NCBI RefSeq assembly: GCF_900094625.1
Contig: NZ_FMAJ01000015.1
Coordinates: 1-64,000, forward strand
DNA from: Rhizobium aethiopicum
Lineage (GTDB): Bacteria > Pseudomonadota > Alphaproteobacteria > Rhizobiales > Rhizobiaceae
Reading direction: 5' to 3'
DNA length: 64,000 nucleotides
Both the position numbers and the translations under genes were made by a program. Position 1 is the first letter of the stretch, and the number at the start of each line of letters is the position of its first letter. Below, one piece after another: positions 33,702 to 42,171 of the stretch. The notes under the pieces were generated by a model, which saw only the letters and a program-made list of their open reading frames with translations, made no database searches and was not told where the DNA came from.

Positions 33702-33717
33702 ATGAAAACATTTTCAT
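33702..33717. promoter_or_regulatory. LacI-type operator A of the pectin-type locus
   Basis: ATGAAAACATTTTCAT has 7-bp inverted arms ATGAAAA/TTTTCAT around CA. It lies six bases upstream of the binding-protein start codon at 33695. A matching perfect palindrome is at 33842-33857 near the divergent operon. Confidence 0.7.
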
Positions 33718-33841
33718 CAATCGCGACCTCAGCCATCGATAGGCCAATTTCATATACTTGACATTTGTCCCGTCAAGCTATTTCCTATGCGAATAGCGAT
33801 GTTTTTGAGCAATTTTTGAAAACGCTTACGGAAATAACCTG

Positions 33842-33857
33842 ATGAAAATATTTTCAT
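33842..33857. promoter_or_regulatory. LacI-type operator B of the pectin-type locus
   Basis: ATGAAAATATTTTCAT is a perfect 16-bp palindrome, with the same arms as operator A and 140 bases away. It lies 22 bases before the GTG start at 33880. A further LacI-like half-site, TGAAAACGCTTAC, is at about 33817. The binding regulator is not certain; the LacI-type protein at 44554 is the nearest candidate. Confidence 0.7.
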
Positions 33858-33879
33858 ACGATTGCGGAGGAGGCGATCT

Positions 33880-36402
33880 GTGAAAACGGAAAGCAGCAAG
33901 CAGCCGGACGACATGGCGCCAGCCTACAGCGTGGCAGAGGGGCAGACGATCACGGCATGGGCCGTGTCGGCCCTCATCGAGAGCTATTTCCCAGGCGAGC
34001 CGGCACCTGCCGAAGATCGCGTGAACTATCGTTTCATCAACGGTTTCGTCGACGTCGGCGACCTGCCGTGCCGCAAGGCCTTCTGGTCCACCATGGTTGG
34101 CCGCGAGCTCGAGCCCGACACATCCTGGCCGACCGAAAGCCTCAATCTTCCCGGCTCGAACCGCCGCGTCGAATTCACCAGCTTTTGGCATGTGCCCACA
34201 CATGTGAGGAAATGGCTGAAGGGCACGTTCAGGACGGAAGCGCCGCGCACGCTCAACCTCGCGCTCAAGACCTGCGGCGGCGTTCGCATATGGGTCAATG
34301 GGCAGGAGTCGGTGCGTTTCGAGCCCTTCAAGCGCAACACCGAGAGCGCAACCGAGATCGCGCTCTTGCTCGAAGCCGGCGACAACGAGATTCTCGTCCA
34401 TTCAGAAGATCTCGCCGAGCGCGACACGACCTGGTTCTTCGAGCTCGAAATGCTGGACAAGGAGCCGCTCTCGGTCCTGCTGCCGGTCGCGCTCGATCAG
34501 GAGGAGGTGCGCGAACTGGAAGCGCTCTCGCGCGGCGTGCGCCCGGCGCGCGACGTTTTCATCGATCAGCCGCTGGAAATCGTCTTCGATACCGCGCCCG
34601 AGCGCGACCTGCCGGTGGAGATCAAGGTGGTCGGCCACGGCCATGAGCGACCGGTTCTCGCCCATGCGAAGCTCACCCTTCGCGCCCGTCAGGGCCTGTT
34701 GGTTGCCGAGGATATCCAGGGCATTGCCGACGGTTATCACGGCATCCACATGACGATCGGCTCGGGGCCCGGCTCCGTTACCCGCATCATCGATGCCGCC
34801 TTCATGAGCAGCATCTCACCATTGAAGGCAGAGGGATCGCTTGCCGCCCGGAAGCGCCAGGCGCTGGAATACAGCGCCCGCTTCGGCGCCAACCGTGCCG
34901 GCCGCCTGATCGCGATGATGGAAAACAGCTACGACGACCAGGAAAGCTTTGACCGCATCGTCGATGCGACGCTCGCCTCCATCGATCAGCGCGAGGACTG
35001 CTCGGATTTCATCATGGTGCCGCTCCTGTGGCTGCTCGGCGCCTATGGCGCCCGCATGCCCAAGGCCACGGTCGACCGCATTCGTCATTCCGTTCTCTCC
35101 TACCGCTACTGGGTCGACGAGCCGGGCAATGACGCGATGTGGTTCTGGAGCGAGAACCATGTGCTCTGCTTCCATACCAGCCAGCTTCTGGCCGGACTTC
35201 TGCTGCCCGACGAAGTCTTCTCGGCCTCGGGACGGACGGGACGGCAGCAGGCGGAACTCGCAGTGGAGCGCCTGGGGCGCTGGTTTGACAGCGTCGAGGC
35301 TCATGGCCTGGCGGAGTGGAACTCGGCCGCCTATTACCCGATCGATTTCATCGGCCTGCTGGCGCTGGAGCGCTGGGCGGATAACGGGATCGCCGATCGC
35401 GCCCGCGGCCAGATCGACCTCATCTTCCGGATGATTGCGCTCCACACGCTCGCTGGCGTTCCCGCCGGCTCCCAGGGTCGCGCCTATGACAAGGAACTTC
35501 GCGCCGGCCCGCTGACCGAGCTTGCGCCCTTCGCCCAGGTCGCCTTCGGCACCGGCTGGCTGAACAACGGCGTTGCGGCGCTGACCATGTTCTGCGCCGG
35601 TGACTATGAGCCGCCGGCCGATCTCGCCGAGCTTGCTTCGCTTTCGCGGGGAAGAAGCGTCGAGGCACGCTACAGCCAGGGGCTGGAGAGCGGAAAGCTC
35701 GTGCTCTTCAAGAACGAGGCCGCGCAGCTTTCGACGGTCGTCGATCACAAGACCGGCCGAAAAGGGCACCAGCAGCACGTTCTAGATATCCGGCTCGCCG
35801 GCAATCCGATGGCGAGGTTGTGGGTCAACCATCCCGGCGAAGACGACCCGTGGGGCAATCAACGGCCGTCCTATTGGGCCGGCAACGGCATCCTGCCGCG
35901 TGTCGCCCAGCATCGCGACGTCGCCCTTTTGATCGAGGACACGGGTGACGCGCGGCATGCGTGGACGCACGCCTATATCGGCCGCGACGGTCTCGACGAT
36001 CTGATTGTCGAAGACAAATGGCTGATCGCCCGGTCGGGCAGGGGATTTGCCGCCCTCTGGGCGTCGAACGGCCTGGAGCTGATCACGGACGGCCCGACCG
36101 CCGGCCGCGAGGCGCGCTCGCACGGATCGCTCTGCGGCTGGGCGGCCATCGTAGCATCGGGCAATGACGACGCTTTCAAGGCCTTCATCGAGCGCCTGTG
36201 CCAGACGGCGGTGTCATTCGATCCCGCGCTTCGGCGTCTGTCCCTGACGCCGCCGGGCGGTCCGGCGATCGCTCTTTCCTATGCCGACGGTCTTTCGATC
36301 GCCGGCAAACACCGGCCGTTCACGCATGACCAGCCGCACCCGATCCTCACTCACGACAGTGCCGTGTCCCAAGCCAGCACTGACGGGCCGTTCTACTCCT
36401 AA
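33880..36402 (+). CDS. Unrecognised 840-residue probable carbohydrate-active enzyme
   Basis: Not recognised as a named family. Residues ~1-205 look like beta-sandwich domains, one resembling the sugar-binding domain of GH2-type enzymes (GVRIWVNGQESVRF, EAGDNEILVHSEDLAERDTTWFFE). Residues ~310-570 are helical, suggesting an alpha/alpha toroid, with the striking MWFWSENHVLCFHTSQLLAG and AEWNSAAYYPIDFIGLLAL motifs. Residues ~590-840 are beta-rich. This order resembles heparinase II/III-type lyases or toroid hydrolases. No signal peptide. The GTG at 33880 has GGAGGAGG seven bases upstream; TTG 33862 is less likely. It heads the operon with GH105, GH28 and a sugar transporter, so it probably cleaves an imported pectic oligosaccharide (inference). 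Confidence 0.6.
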   Translation: MKTESSKQPDDMAPAYSVAEGQTITAWAVSALIESYFPGEPAPAEDRVNYRFINGFVDVGDLPCRKAFWSTMVGRELEPDTSWPTESLNLPGSNRRVEFTSFWHVPTHVRKWLKGTFRTEAPRTLNLALKTCGGVRIWVNGQESVRFEPFKRNTESATEIALLLEAGDNEILVHSEDLAERDTTWFFELEMLDKEPLSVLLPVALDQEEVRELEALSRGVRPARDVFIDQPLEIVFDTAPERDLPVEIKVVGHGHERPVLAHAKLTLRARQGLLVAEDIQGIADGYHGIHMTIGSGPGSVTRIIDAAFMSSISPLKAEGSLAARKRQALEYSARFGANRAGRLIAMMENSYDDQESFDRIVDATLASIDQREDCSDFIMVPLLWLLGAYGARMPKATVDRIRHSVLSYRYWVDEPGNDAMWFWSENHVLCFHTSQLLAGLLLPDEVFSASGRTGRQQAELAVERLGRWFDSVEAHGLAEWNSAAYYPIDFIGLLALERWADNGIADRARGQIDLIFRMIALHTLAGVPAGSQGRAYDKELRAGPLTELAPFAQVAFGTGWLNNGVAALTMFCAGDYEPPADLAELASLSRGRSVEARYSQGLESGKLVLFKNEAAQLSTVVDHKTGRKGHQQHVLDIRLAGNPMARLWVNHPGEDDPWGNQRPSYWAGNGILPRVAQHRDVALLIEDTGDARHAWTHAYIGRDGLDDLIVEDKWLIARSGRGFAALWASNGLELITDGPTAGREARSHGSLCGWAAIVASGNDDAFKAFIERLCQTAVSFDPALRRLSLTPPGGPAIALSYADGLSIAGKHRPFTHDQPHPILTHDSAVSQASTDGPFYS

Positions 36403-36418
36403 AGCATAGGTCTCCAGC

Positions 36419-37513
36419 ATGAACACAGCATGTGTCGACAATACCGCCCTCCTGACGACGATCGATCGCGTGGCGACGGCTTTCAGCCGGCTCAGGGGCA
36501 TCAAGGAAGGCCTCGTAACAGACGATGCCGCCTCGGGAATCCAGTTCGACGAATGGGACTGGGAAGTCGGCGTCGGCCTTTACGGCTTCCTGCGCCGTGC
36601 GATCTCCGCCAATGACCAGAAGGCGCTGCAGGAGCTCGTTGCCTGGTACAGCGCGCAGATCGAGCGCGGCCTGCCGCCACGCCAGATCAACAGCACAGCG
36701 CCGATGCTGCCGCTCGCGATCCTCGTCGAGCATGTCGACCGCCCCGATTTCCGCGCGCTCGTTGAGGATTGGGCCGAATGGCTTGTCAAGGAGCTGCCGA
36801 AGACCGAGGACGGCGGTTTCCAACACGTCGTCAAGGAACGCCTCAACGACGGCGAATTGTGGGACGACACGCTGTTCATGGCCTGCCTGTTCCTCGCCCG
36901 GGCCGGCGTGCTCTGCGAGCGCAACGACTGGATCGACGAGGCCGTCTATCAGTTCGTCATCCACACCCGCTATCTCTCCGATCCCGTGACCGGCCTCTGG
37001 TATCACGGCTGGACCTTCAACGGCCGGCACAATTTTGCCAATGCCTTCTGGGCCCGCGGCAATGCCTGGATCACCGTTGCAATCCCCGAACTGTTCGATC
37101 TCGTGCCGACGCTCGGCGAGAAGGATCGGCGTTTCCTGTCGAATGTCCTCGTCAGCCAGGTGCGTTCCTTGAAGAAATACCAGCGGCCGGACGGCATGTT
37201 CACCACGCTTCTGGACGATCCGTCTTCGCCCTTGGAAACCTCGGCCACGGCTGGCATCGCCTATGGCATGTTGCGCGCCATCGACGCGGGCATTCTCGAC
37301 GAGAGCGGCAGGGTTCATGCGGAGCGCGCGCTAAAGGCCGTGCTGGCGCAGATCGACGAGGAAGGCGTGGTCCACGGCGTTTCCGACGGCACGCCGATGG
37401 GCCATGACCTCGATTTCTACCGACGCATCCCGAACCTGCCGACACCTTACGGCCAGGCGCTGACCATGCTGCTGCTGACCGAAGTCCTGATCGAGAGTGG
37501 CCGCCGCCAATGA
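36419..37513 (+). CDS. GH105 unsaturated rhamnogalacturonyl hydrolase
   Basis: A 364-residue cytoplasmic enzyme of family GH105 (YteR/YesR type), which releases 4,5-unsaturated galacturonic acid from rhamnogalacturonan oligosaccharides made by lyases. Characteristic motifs are DGGFQHVVKERLNDGELWDDTLFMACLFLAR (residues ~123-160), containing the catalytic-Asp motif LWDDTLFMA, GLWYHGWTFNGRHNFANAFWARGNAW (~193-218) and LETSATAGIAYGM. It starts 16 bases after the preceding stop and overlaps the GH28 gene by four bases (ATGA). Confidence 0.88.
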   Translation: MNTACVDNTALLTTIDRVATAFSRLRGIKEGLVTDDAASGIQFDEWDWEVGVGLYGFLRRAISANDQKALQELVAWYSAQIERGLPPRQINSTAPMLPLAILVEHVDRPDFRALVEDWAEWLVKELPKTEDGGFQHVVKERLNDGELWDDTLFMACLFLARAGVLCERNDWIDEAVYQFVIHTRYLSDPVTGLWYHGWTFNGRHNFANAFWARGNAWITVAIPELFDLVPTLGEKDRRFLSNVLVSQVRSLKKYQRPDGMFTTLLDDPSSPLETSATAGIAYGMLRAIDAGILDESGRVHAERALKAVLAQIDEEGVVHGVSDGTPMGHDLDFYRRIPNLPTPYGQALTMLLLTEVLIESGRRQ

Positions 37514-38874
37514 GTGCTCCCTCCCTCGTCGCGATCGAGGCGTTCGACGGCGACAATACCGATCGCCTGCAGGCCGCGATCGACACTCTTTCGGCGTCCG
37601 GCGGCGGGCGTCTTGAGCTCCTGGCAGGCATCCACATCTGCCGGGGCCTGCGACTGCGCTCCGGCGTCGATCTGCACCTTGCCGCCGGCGCGATCCTGCG
37701 TCCGGTCCCCGACTATGCGGCTTACGCGCATACGAGCGTATCGGTAATTGCCGAGAAGTCGGATCGCGGCATGATCGTCGCGAGGGAGGCGCGGCGGATC
37801 AGCCTGACGGGGGCGGGTCGCATCGAAGCCGGATGTGAAAGCTTCATCACAGGCGACGACGAGACGGTTGGAACCTTCGTTCCGGCCGAATTCCGTCCTC
37901 GCGTCGTCGTCTTCGAAGGCTGCGACGAGGTCGAGATGAGTTCCGTCACGATCAGCCGCTCGCCGATGTGGACGCTACATTTCGTCGACTGCACCGATCT
38001 CACGGTCCGGAACGTGAGCATCGAAAACGACCGCCGCCTTCCCAATACGGACGGCATCGTGCTCGACGCCTGCCGCGGCGCCGTCATCGAAGACTGCACT
38101 ATATCGACGGCCGACGACGGCATATGCCTGAAGACGAGCATTGGGCCTGACGGCGTGGCCATCGGGCGATGCGAAAACATTCTCGTGCGCCGCTGCACTG
38201 TTCAGAGCCTCAGCTGCGCGCTGAAGATCGGCACGGAAACGCATGGCGATGTCAGCAACGTCGTCTTCGAGGATTGCGGCGTCTCGTCTTCTAACAGGGC
38301 GCTCGGCATCTTCTCCCGCGACGGCGGCCGGATATCGAATGTCAGGTTTTCCAGGATTTCGGTAGAGTGCCTGGAAACGCCGGATGGTTTCTGGGGCTCG
38401 GGGGAAGCGCTGACCGTCAATGTCGTCAACCGTATCGCCGAACGCCCCGCGGGCGCCATCGAAAATCTCGTCGTCGAAGACGTGACCGGCCGGATGGAAG
38501 GGGCGATCACCATCATTGCTGCCGCGACGTCAGGCATCCGGAACGTGTCGCTGGCCCGTATCGCCGTCGACCAGCAGCCCGGACAGCTTGGCACCGGGCG
38601 GACCTACGACCTGCGCCCGACGAATGCCGACCTCGCGCCGAAGGCCGATGGCGGCGGGCGCGCCAATGCCTGGACCCGTGGCTCCGACGGCAGGGTGATC
38701 GGTCTGCAGGACTATCCCCGGGGCATGCCAGCCATCTATGTGGCCGATGTCGCCGGGGTCTTGATGAACGAGGTGCGGATCACGAGGCCGACACCGTTGC
38801 CGCAAGGCTGGAACGAAAACGACGTCGTCTTCGAGACGGCGGCACCTGAGGGGAGTGGGGCATGGCAGAACTGA
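37510..38874 (+). CDS. GH28 polygalacturonase-like glycoside hydrolase
   Basis: A 454-residue protein of the right-handed beta-helix fold, family GH28. Recognisable are the amino-terminal DRLQAAIDTLSASGGGRL, the active-site motifs RLPNTDGIVLD (~residue 180) and STADDGICLKT (~200), and the repeated beta-helix coils (VVFEGCDEVEMSSV, ILVRRCTVQS). GH28 enzymes hydrolyse galacturonan or rhamnogalacturonan. Without a signal peptide it is probably an exo-acting intracellular enzyme on imported oligomers. It overlaps both the GH105 gene and the ATPase gene, showing tight coupling. Confidence 0.88.
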   Translation: MSAPSLVAIEAFDGDNTDRLQAAIDTLSASGGGRLELLAGIHICRGLRLRSGVDLHLAAGAILRPVPDYAAYAHTSVSVIAEKSDRGMIVAREARRISLTGAGRIEAGCESFITGDDETVGTFVPAEFRPRVVVFEGCDEVEMSSVTISRSPMWTLHFVDCTDLTVRNVSIENDRRLPNTDGIVLDACRGAVIEDCTISTADDGICLKTSIGPDGVAIGRCENILVRRCTVQSLSCALKIGTETHGDVSNVVFEDCGVSSSNRALGIFSRDGGRISNVRFSRISVECLETPDGFWGSGEALTVNVVNRIAERPAGAIENLVVEDVTGRMEGAITIIAAATSGIRNVSLARIAVDQQPGQLGTGRTYDLRPTNADLAPKADGGGRANAWTRGSDGRVIGLQDYPRGMPAIYVADVAGVLMNEVRITRPTPLPQGWNENDVVFETAAPEGSGAWQN

Positions 38875-39968
38875 AACTTTCCACCGTCAACAAGTCATAT
38901 GGCTCCGTTAAAGTCCTGCATGACGTCGAACTCGACATCAAGGATGGCGAGTTCGTCGTCTTCGTCGGTCCATCCGGTTGCGGCAAATCGACCCTTTTGC
39001 GCGTCATCGCCGGCCTTGAGGAGGTGACCTCGGGCGCAATCGCAATCGGCGGTCGCGACGTTAGCGCGCTGTCGCCGGCCGAGCGCAAGATTGCCATGGT
39101 CTTCCAGTCCTATGCGCTCTATCCGCATATGAGCGTGCGCAAGAACCTCGCTTTCGGCCTTGAAAATCTGAAATTCAAGCGCGCCGAAATCGACGCGCGG
39201 ATCGCCGAAGCCGCCAGGATGCTGGCGATCGAGCCCTATCTCGACCGGCGTCCGAAGCAGCTTTCGGGCGGCCAGCGCCAGCGCGTGGCGATCGGCCGGG
39301 CGATCGTGCGCGAACCCGATATCTTCCTCTTCGACGAGCCGCTATCGAACCTCGATGCGGCGCTGCGCGTCCAGACCCGGGCGGAGATCACCAAGCTCCA
39401 TCGCGAGATCAAAACGACGATGATCTACGTCACCCACGACCAGGTCGAGGCGATGACGATGGCCGACAAGATCGTCGTGCTGCGCGCCGGTCGGGTCGAG
39501 CAGGTCGGCGCGCCGCTCGACCTCTTCGACCACCCACGCAATCTCTTCGTTGCCGGCTTCCTCGGCTCGCCGCGCATGAACATCATCAAGGGCAAGGTCG
39601 CAGCCATCACGGAAAGCGGCATCGCCATTGATGTCGCCAACGGCGGGAGGATCGTCAGCGATGTCGATCCCGCTGGCATCGCCGTGGGGCAGGAGGTTCT
39701 CGCCGGCATAAGGCCCGCGCATTTCTCGCGCTCCAGCGGTCAGGGCCTGCCGTTCGTCGTCCAGTATCACGAGGGTCTGGGCACAGAGACCTATGTCTAC
39801 GGCAATCTCGAGGGACAGGACGAGCAGATCATCATCCATGAGGCCGGCCATTTCGCGCCTAACCAGGGCGACCGGCTCGTGATCGATGCCGATCCGGCAC
39901 GTGTTCATCTGTTCGATCCCAAAAGCGAACTTGCTTTTGCCCGTCGATCAGGACAGGGGAGGCGCTGA
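38862..39968 (+). CDS. Sugar ABC transporter ATP-binding protein (MsmK/UgpC type)
   Basis: A 368-residue ATPase. Walker A is VGPSGCGKSTLLRVIAG, the signature LSGGQRQRVAIGRA, Walker B IFLFDEPLSN, and a carboxy-terminal TOBE-type domain follows. The amino-terminal MAELKLSTVNKSYGSVKVLH is typical. It overlaps the GH28 gene by 13 bases and is followed by two permeases. It energises the pectin-type importer and could also serve the fucoside permeases that lack an ATPase. Confidence 0.95.
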   Translation: MAELKLSTVNKSYGSVKVLHDVELDIKDGEFVVFVGPSGCGKSTLLRVIAGLEEVTSGAIAIGGRDVSALSPAERKIAMVFQSYALYPHMSVRKNLAFGLENLKFKRAEIDARIAEAARMLAIEPYLDRRPKQLSGGQRQRVAIGRAIVREPDIFLFDEPLSNLDAALRVQTRAEITKLHREIKTTMIYVTHDQVEAMTMADKIVVLRAGRVEQVGAPLDLFDHPRNLFVAGFLGSPRMNIIKGKVAAITESGIAIDVANGGRIVSDVDPAGIAVGQEVLAGIRPAHFSRSSGQGLPFVVQYHEGLGTETYVYGNLEGQDEQIIIHEAGHFAPNQGDRLVIDADPARVHLFDPKSELAFARRSGQGRR

Positions 39969-39970
39969 CG

Positions 39971-40957
39971 ATGGCGGCTGGTGCATTGGTTTCCCAGGCG
40001 GGGGAAACGGCGATGAGGGTGGTCGAGGCTCCGATGAACGCGGTCGAGCGCATCTTCGGCCGCAAGCGTATGCCCTGGCTGTTCCTGGCGCCGAATCTCA
40101 TTCTGTTCGCGATCTTTACCTTCCTTCCCATCGCGATCTCGGTCGGTTACGCCTTCACCGGCGGCACTAATCTCTTCGTCTCCGATCGGCCGTTTGTCGG
40201 CCTCGACAACTTCCGCACCTTGCTTTCCTGCGGCAATTATCTGCAGCCCGGAACCTGCCAGGAATCGCTGTTCTGGACGGCGGTTTGGAACACCCTTTGG
40301 TTCGTGGCCTTCAACGTCGTCGCCACATTGCTGGTGGCGCTGATCACGGCGCTGATCCTCAATCGGGCGATCTTTGCGCGGGGCTTCTTCCGGGCGATGT
40401 TCTTCTATCCGGTTCTGCTGTCTCCCGTCGTCATCGGCCTGATCTGGAAGTGGTTCCTAGATCGCAACGGCCTGCTGAACGCCTTCTTTCAGATGCTTGG
40501 GGTTCCCCCCGAAATATTCCTGCTTGATGTTGGCTGGTCGCGCTTTTTCGTCGTGGTGGTATCGGTCTGGTTCCATATGGGCTTTTACACCCTGATCCTG
40601 CTCGCCGGGCTCCAGGCAATCCCGAAAGATCTCTATGAGGCCGCTTCCATCGATGCCGCCACGCCGCGCCGGACGCTGTTCAGGATCACGCTTCCGCTTC
40701 TCGCCCCGAACCTGCTTGTCGTGTTCATCCTTCTGATGATCAAGTCCGTGCAGATCTTTGACGAAGCATGGGTTCTGACCAATGGCGGCGGCCCAGGCAC
40801 GGCCAACAGCTTCATCGTCCAATATATCTACCAGATGGCCTTCGGCAGCGATCTTCGTCTCTTCGGCCTTGCTTCCGCCGCATCGGTTCTCATGGGGCTG
40901 GTGCTTCTGGTTCTCACCCTCATACAGCTGCGCCTCGGCAAGCGAATGGAGTCCTGA
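39971..40957 (+). CDS. Sugar ABC transporter permease (MalF type)
   Basis: A 328-residue inner-membrane permease. The first helix is in WLFLAPNLILFAIFTFLPIAI; the EAA loop is LYEAASIDAATPRRTLFRITLPLLAP. A periplasmic loop after helix 1 has two Cys (LLSCGNYLQPGTCQES) that could form a disulfide. It starts two bases after the ATPase stop and ends one base before the next permease start. Partner of the MalG-type protein and the binding protein at 32403. Confidence 0.93.
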   Translation: MAAGALVSQAGETAMRVVEAPMNAVERIFGRKRMPWLFLAPNLILFAIFTFLPIAISVGYAFTGGTNLFVSDRPFVGLDNFRTLLSCGNYLQPGTCQESLFWTAVWNTLWFVAFNVVATLLVALITALILNRAIFARGFFRAMFFYPVLLSPVVIGLIWKWFLDRNGLLNAFFQMLGVPPEIFLLDVGWSRFFVVVVSVWFHMGFYTLILLAGLQAIPKDLYEAASIDAATPRRTLFRITLPLLAPNLLVVFILLMIKSVQIFDEAWVLTNGGGPGTANSFIVQYIYQMAFGSDLRLFGLASAASVLMGLVLLVLTLIQLRLGKRMES

Positions 40958-40958
40958 G

Positions 40959-42005
40959 ATGAACCCGATCAGCTTTCTCTCACGCACACGCCGGGCCGGA
41001 CGCATCGATATCACCGATATCTTGTCATGGATCTGGCTGATCGGCGGAACGCTCGCTGTGCTCGTTCCCGTCCTCTGGGCGGGCCTCTCCTCGTTGAAAC
41101 CCGCGGCCGAGATCACCCGCTTTCCGCCGGCGCTGATTCCCCGTGCCGCCGTTGAGCAGACCGTGCCCGGATTCGACAAGCCGCTCAGCCTTTGGAACGT
41201 CACGATCGACGGCCAGCAGCGTGAAATGGCCATGATCAGGCGCATCGGTCTCAAGGCGCAGATGGTCGATCCCGCAAATCCGGGGCAGCCGGTCAGTGTC
41301 GACGTGAAGGGGATCACGCCGGTGCAGCATCTGAGCGTTGCCACCGAGAACTACACCGATCCGCTGACGCGCTTCAACTTCCTGACCTTCCTGAAGAATT
41401 CAGTGTTCGTCACGGTGGTCGCGACGCTGCTGACATTGATCGTCAACGCCATGGCGGCCTTTGCGCTGTCGAAATACAAATTTCGCGGGGACACGACTGT
41501 TTTCGTCATCATCATCTCGACCCTGATGATCCCGCTCGCCGTCGTCATGGTCCCGGCCTATCTCGTCATCGTCGGGGTCGGGCTCGCCGACAATCTCTGG
41601 GGTGTCATCCTACCGACGGTCGCCTCTCCGACCGCCGTTTTCCTGCTGCGGCAATATATGCTGACCATACCCGACGAGCTGATCGAGGCGGCGCGCGTCG
41701 ATGCGGCAAGCGAATTCTGCATCTTCTGGCGCATCATCCTGCCGCTGACGGCGCCGGCGCTCGCGGTGCTGGCGATCTTTTCCGTGCTCTGGCGCTGGAA
41801 CGACTTTCTCTGGCCGCTCATCGTCCTGAACAGCCGCGAGAACTTCACCCTGCAGGTCGGTCTCAACGCCTTCCAGGGAGAGTTCTCGGTGCAGTGGCAT
41901 TATATCCTCGCGATGACCTTCCTCAGCCTGTTGCCCGTTACCGTCGTCTTCCTGTTCCTGCAGAAATACATCACCACGGGCATTGCCGGTACGGGCATGA
42001 AGTGA
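40959..42005 (+). CDS. Sugar ABC transporter permease (MalG type) with large periplasmic insertion
   Basis: A 348-residue permease, longer than the usual ~280. After helix 1 (SWIWLIGGTLAVLVPVLWAG) about 95 residues intervene, including GFDKPLSLWNVTIDG, IRRIGLKAQMVDPANPG and GITPVQHLSVA, before the next conserved FLKNSVFVTVVATLLTLI. The EAA loop is LIEAARVDAASEFCIFWRIILPLTAP and the end is GIAGTGMK. The insertion should face the periplasm and might contact the binding protein. ATG 40959 overlaps the MalF stop region; the longer frame to 40782 is within the previous gene. Confidence 0.92.
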   Translation: MNPISFLSRTRRAGRIDITDILSWIWLIGGTLAVLVPVLWAGLSSLKPAAEITRFPPALIPRAAVEQTVPGFDKPLSLWNVTIDGQQREMAMIRRIGLKAQMVDPANPGQPVSVDVKGITPVQHLSVATENYTDPLTRFNFLTFLKNSVFVTVVATLLTLIVNAMAAFALSKYKFRGDTTVFVIIISTLMIPLAVVMVPAYLVIVGVGLADNLWGVILPTVASPTAVFLLRQYMLTIPDELIEAARVDAASEFCIFWRIILPLTAPALAVLAIFSVLWRWNDFLWPLIVLNSRENFTLQVGLNAFQGEFSVQWHYILAMTFLSLLPVTVVFLFLQKYITTGIAGTGMK

Positions 42006-42091
42006 ACAATCCTGGCGCGTAACCCCGATCGGGGTCGAGATGTGGAAACCTCCCAAGCATTGAAGACTGCCTTCCCATCTCATCGCGCCGG

Positions 42092-42128
42092 CTGAAGCGC
42101 ACCGCCCTGGTCCTGGGGTGCGCTTCAG
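42092..42128 (+). terminator. Terminator hairpin after the pectin-type operon
   Basis: CTGAAGCGCACC (42092-42103) and GGTGCGCTTCAG (42117-42128) form a perfect 12-bp stem with a 13-base loop, followed by TCTATTTAAAT. It lies 87 bases after the last permease stop and before the convergent ROK gene (stop 42172), so it can end both transcripts. Confidence 0.75.
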
Positions 42129-42171
42129 TCTATTTAAATGGAGCCGCGCGGGCTTGGCTGCCTGGGCGGTA

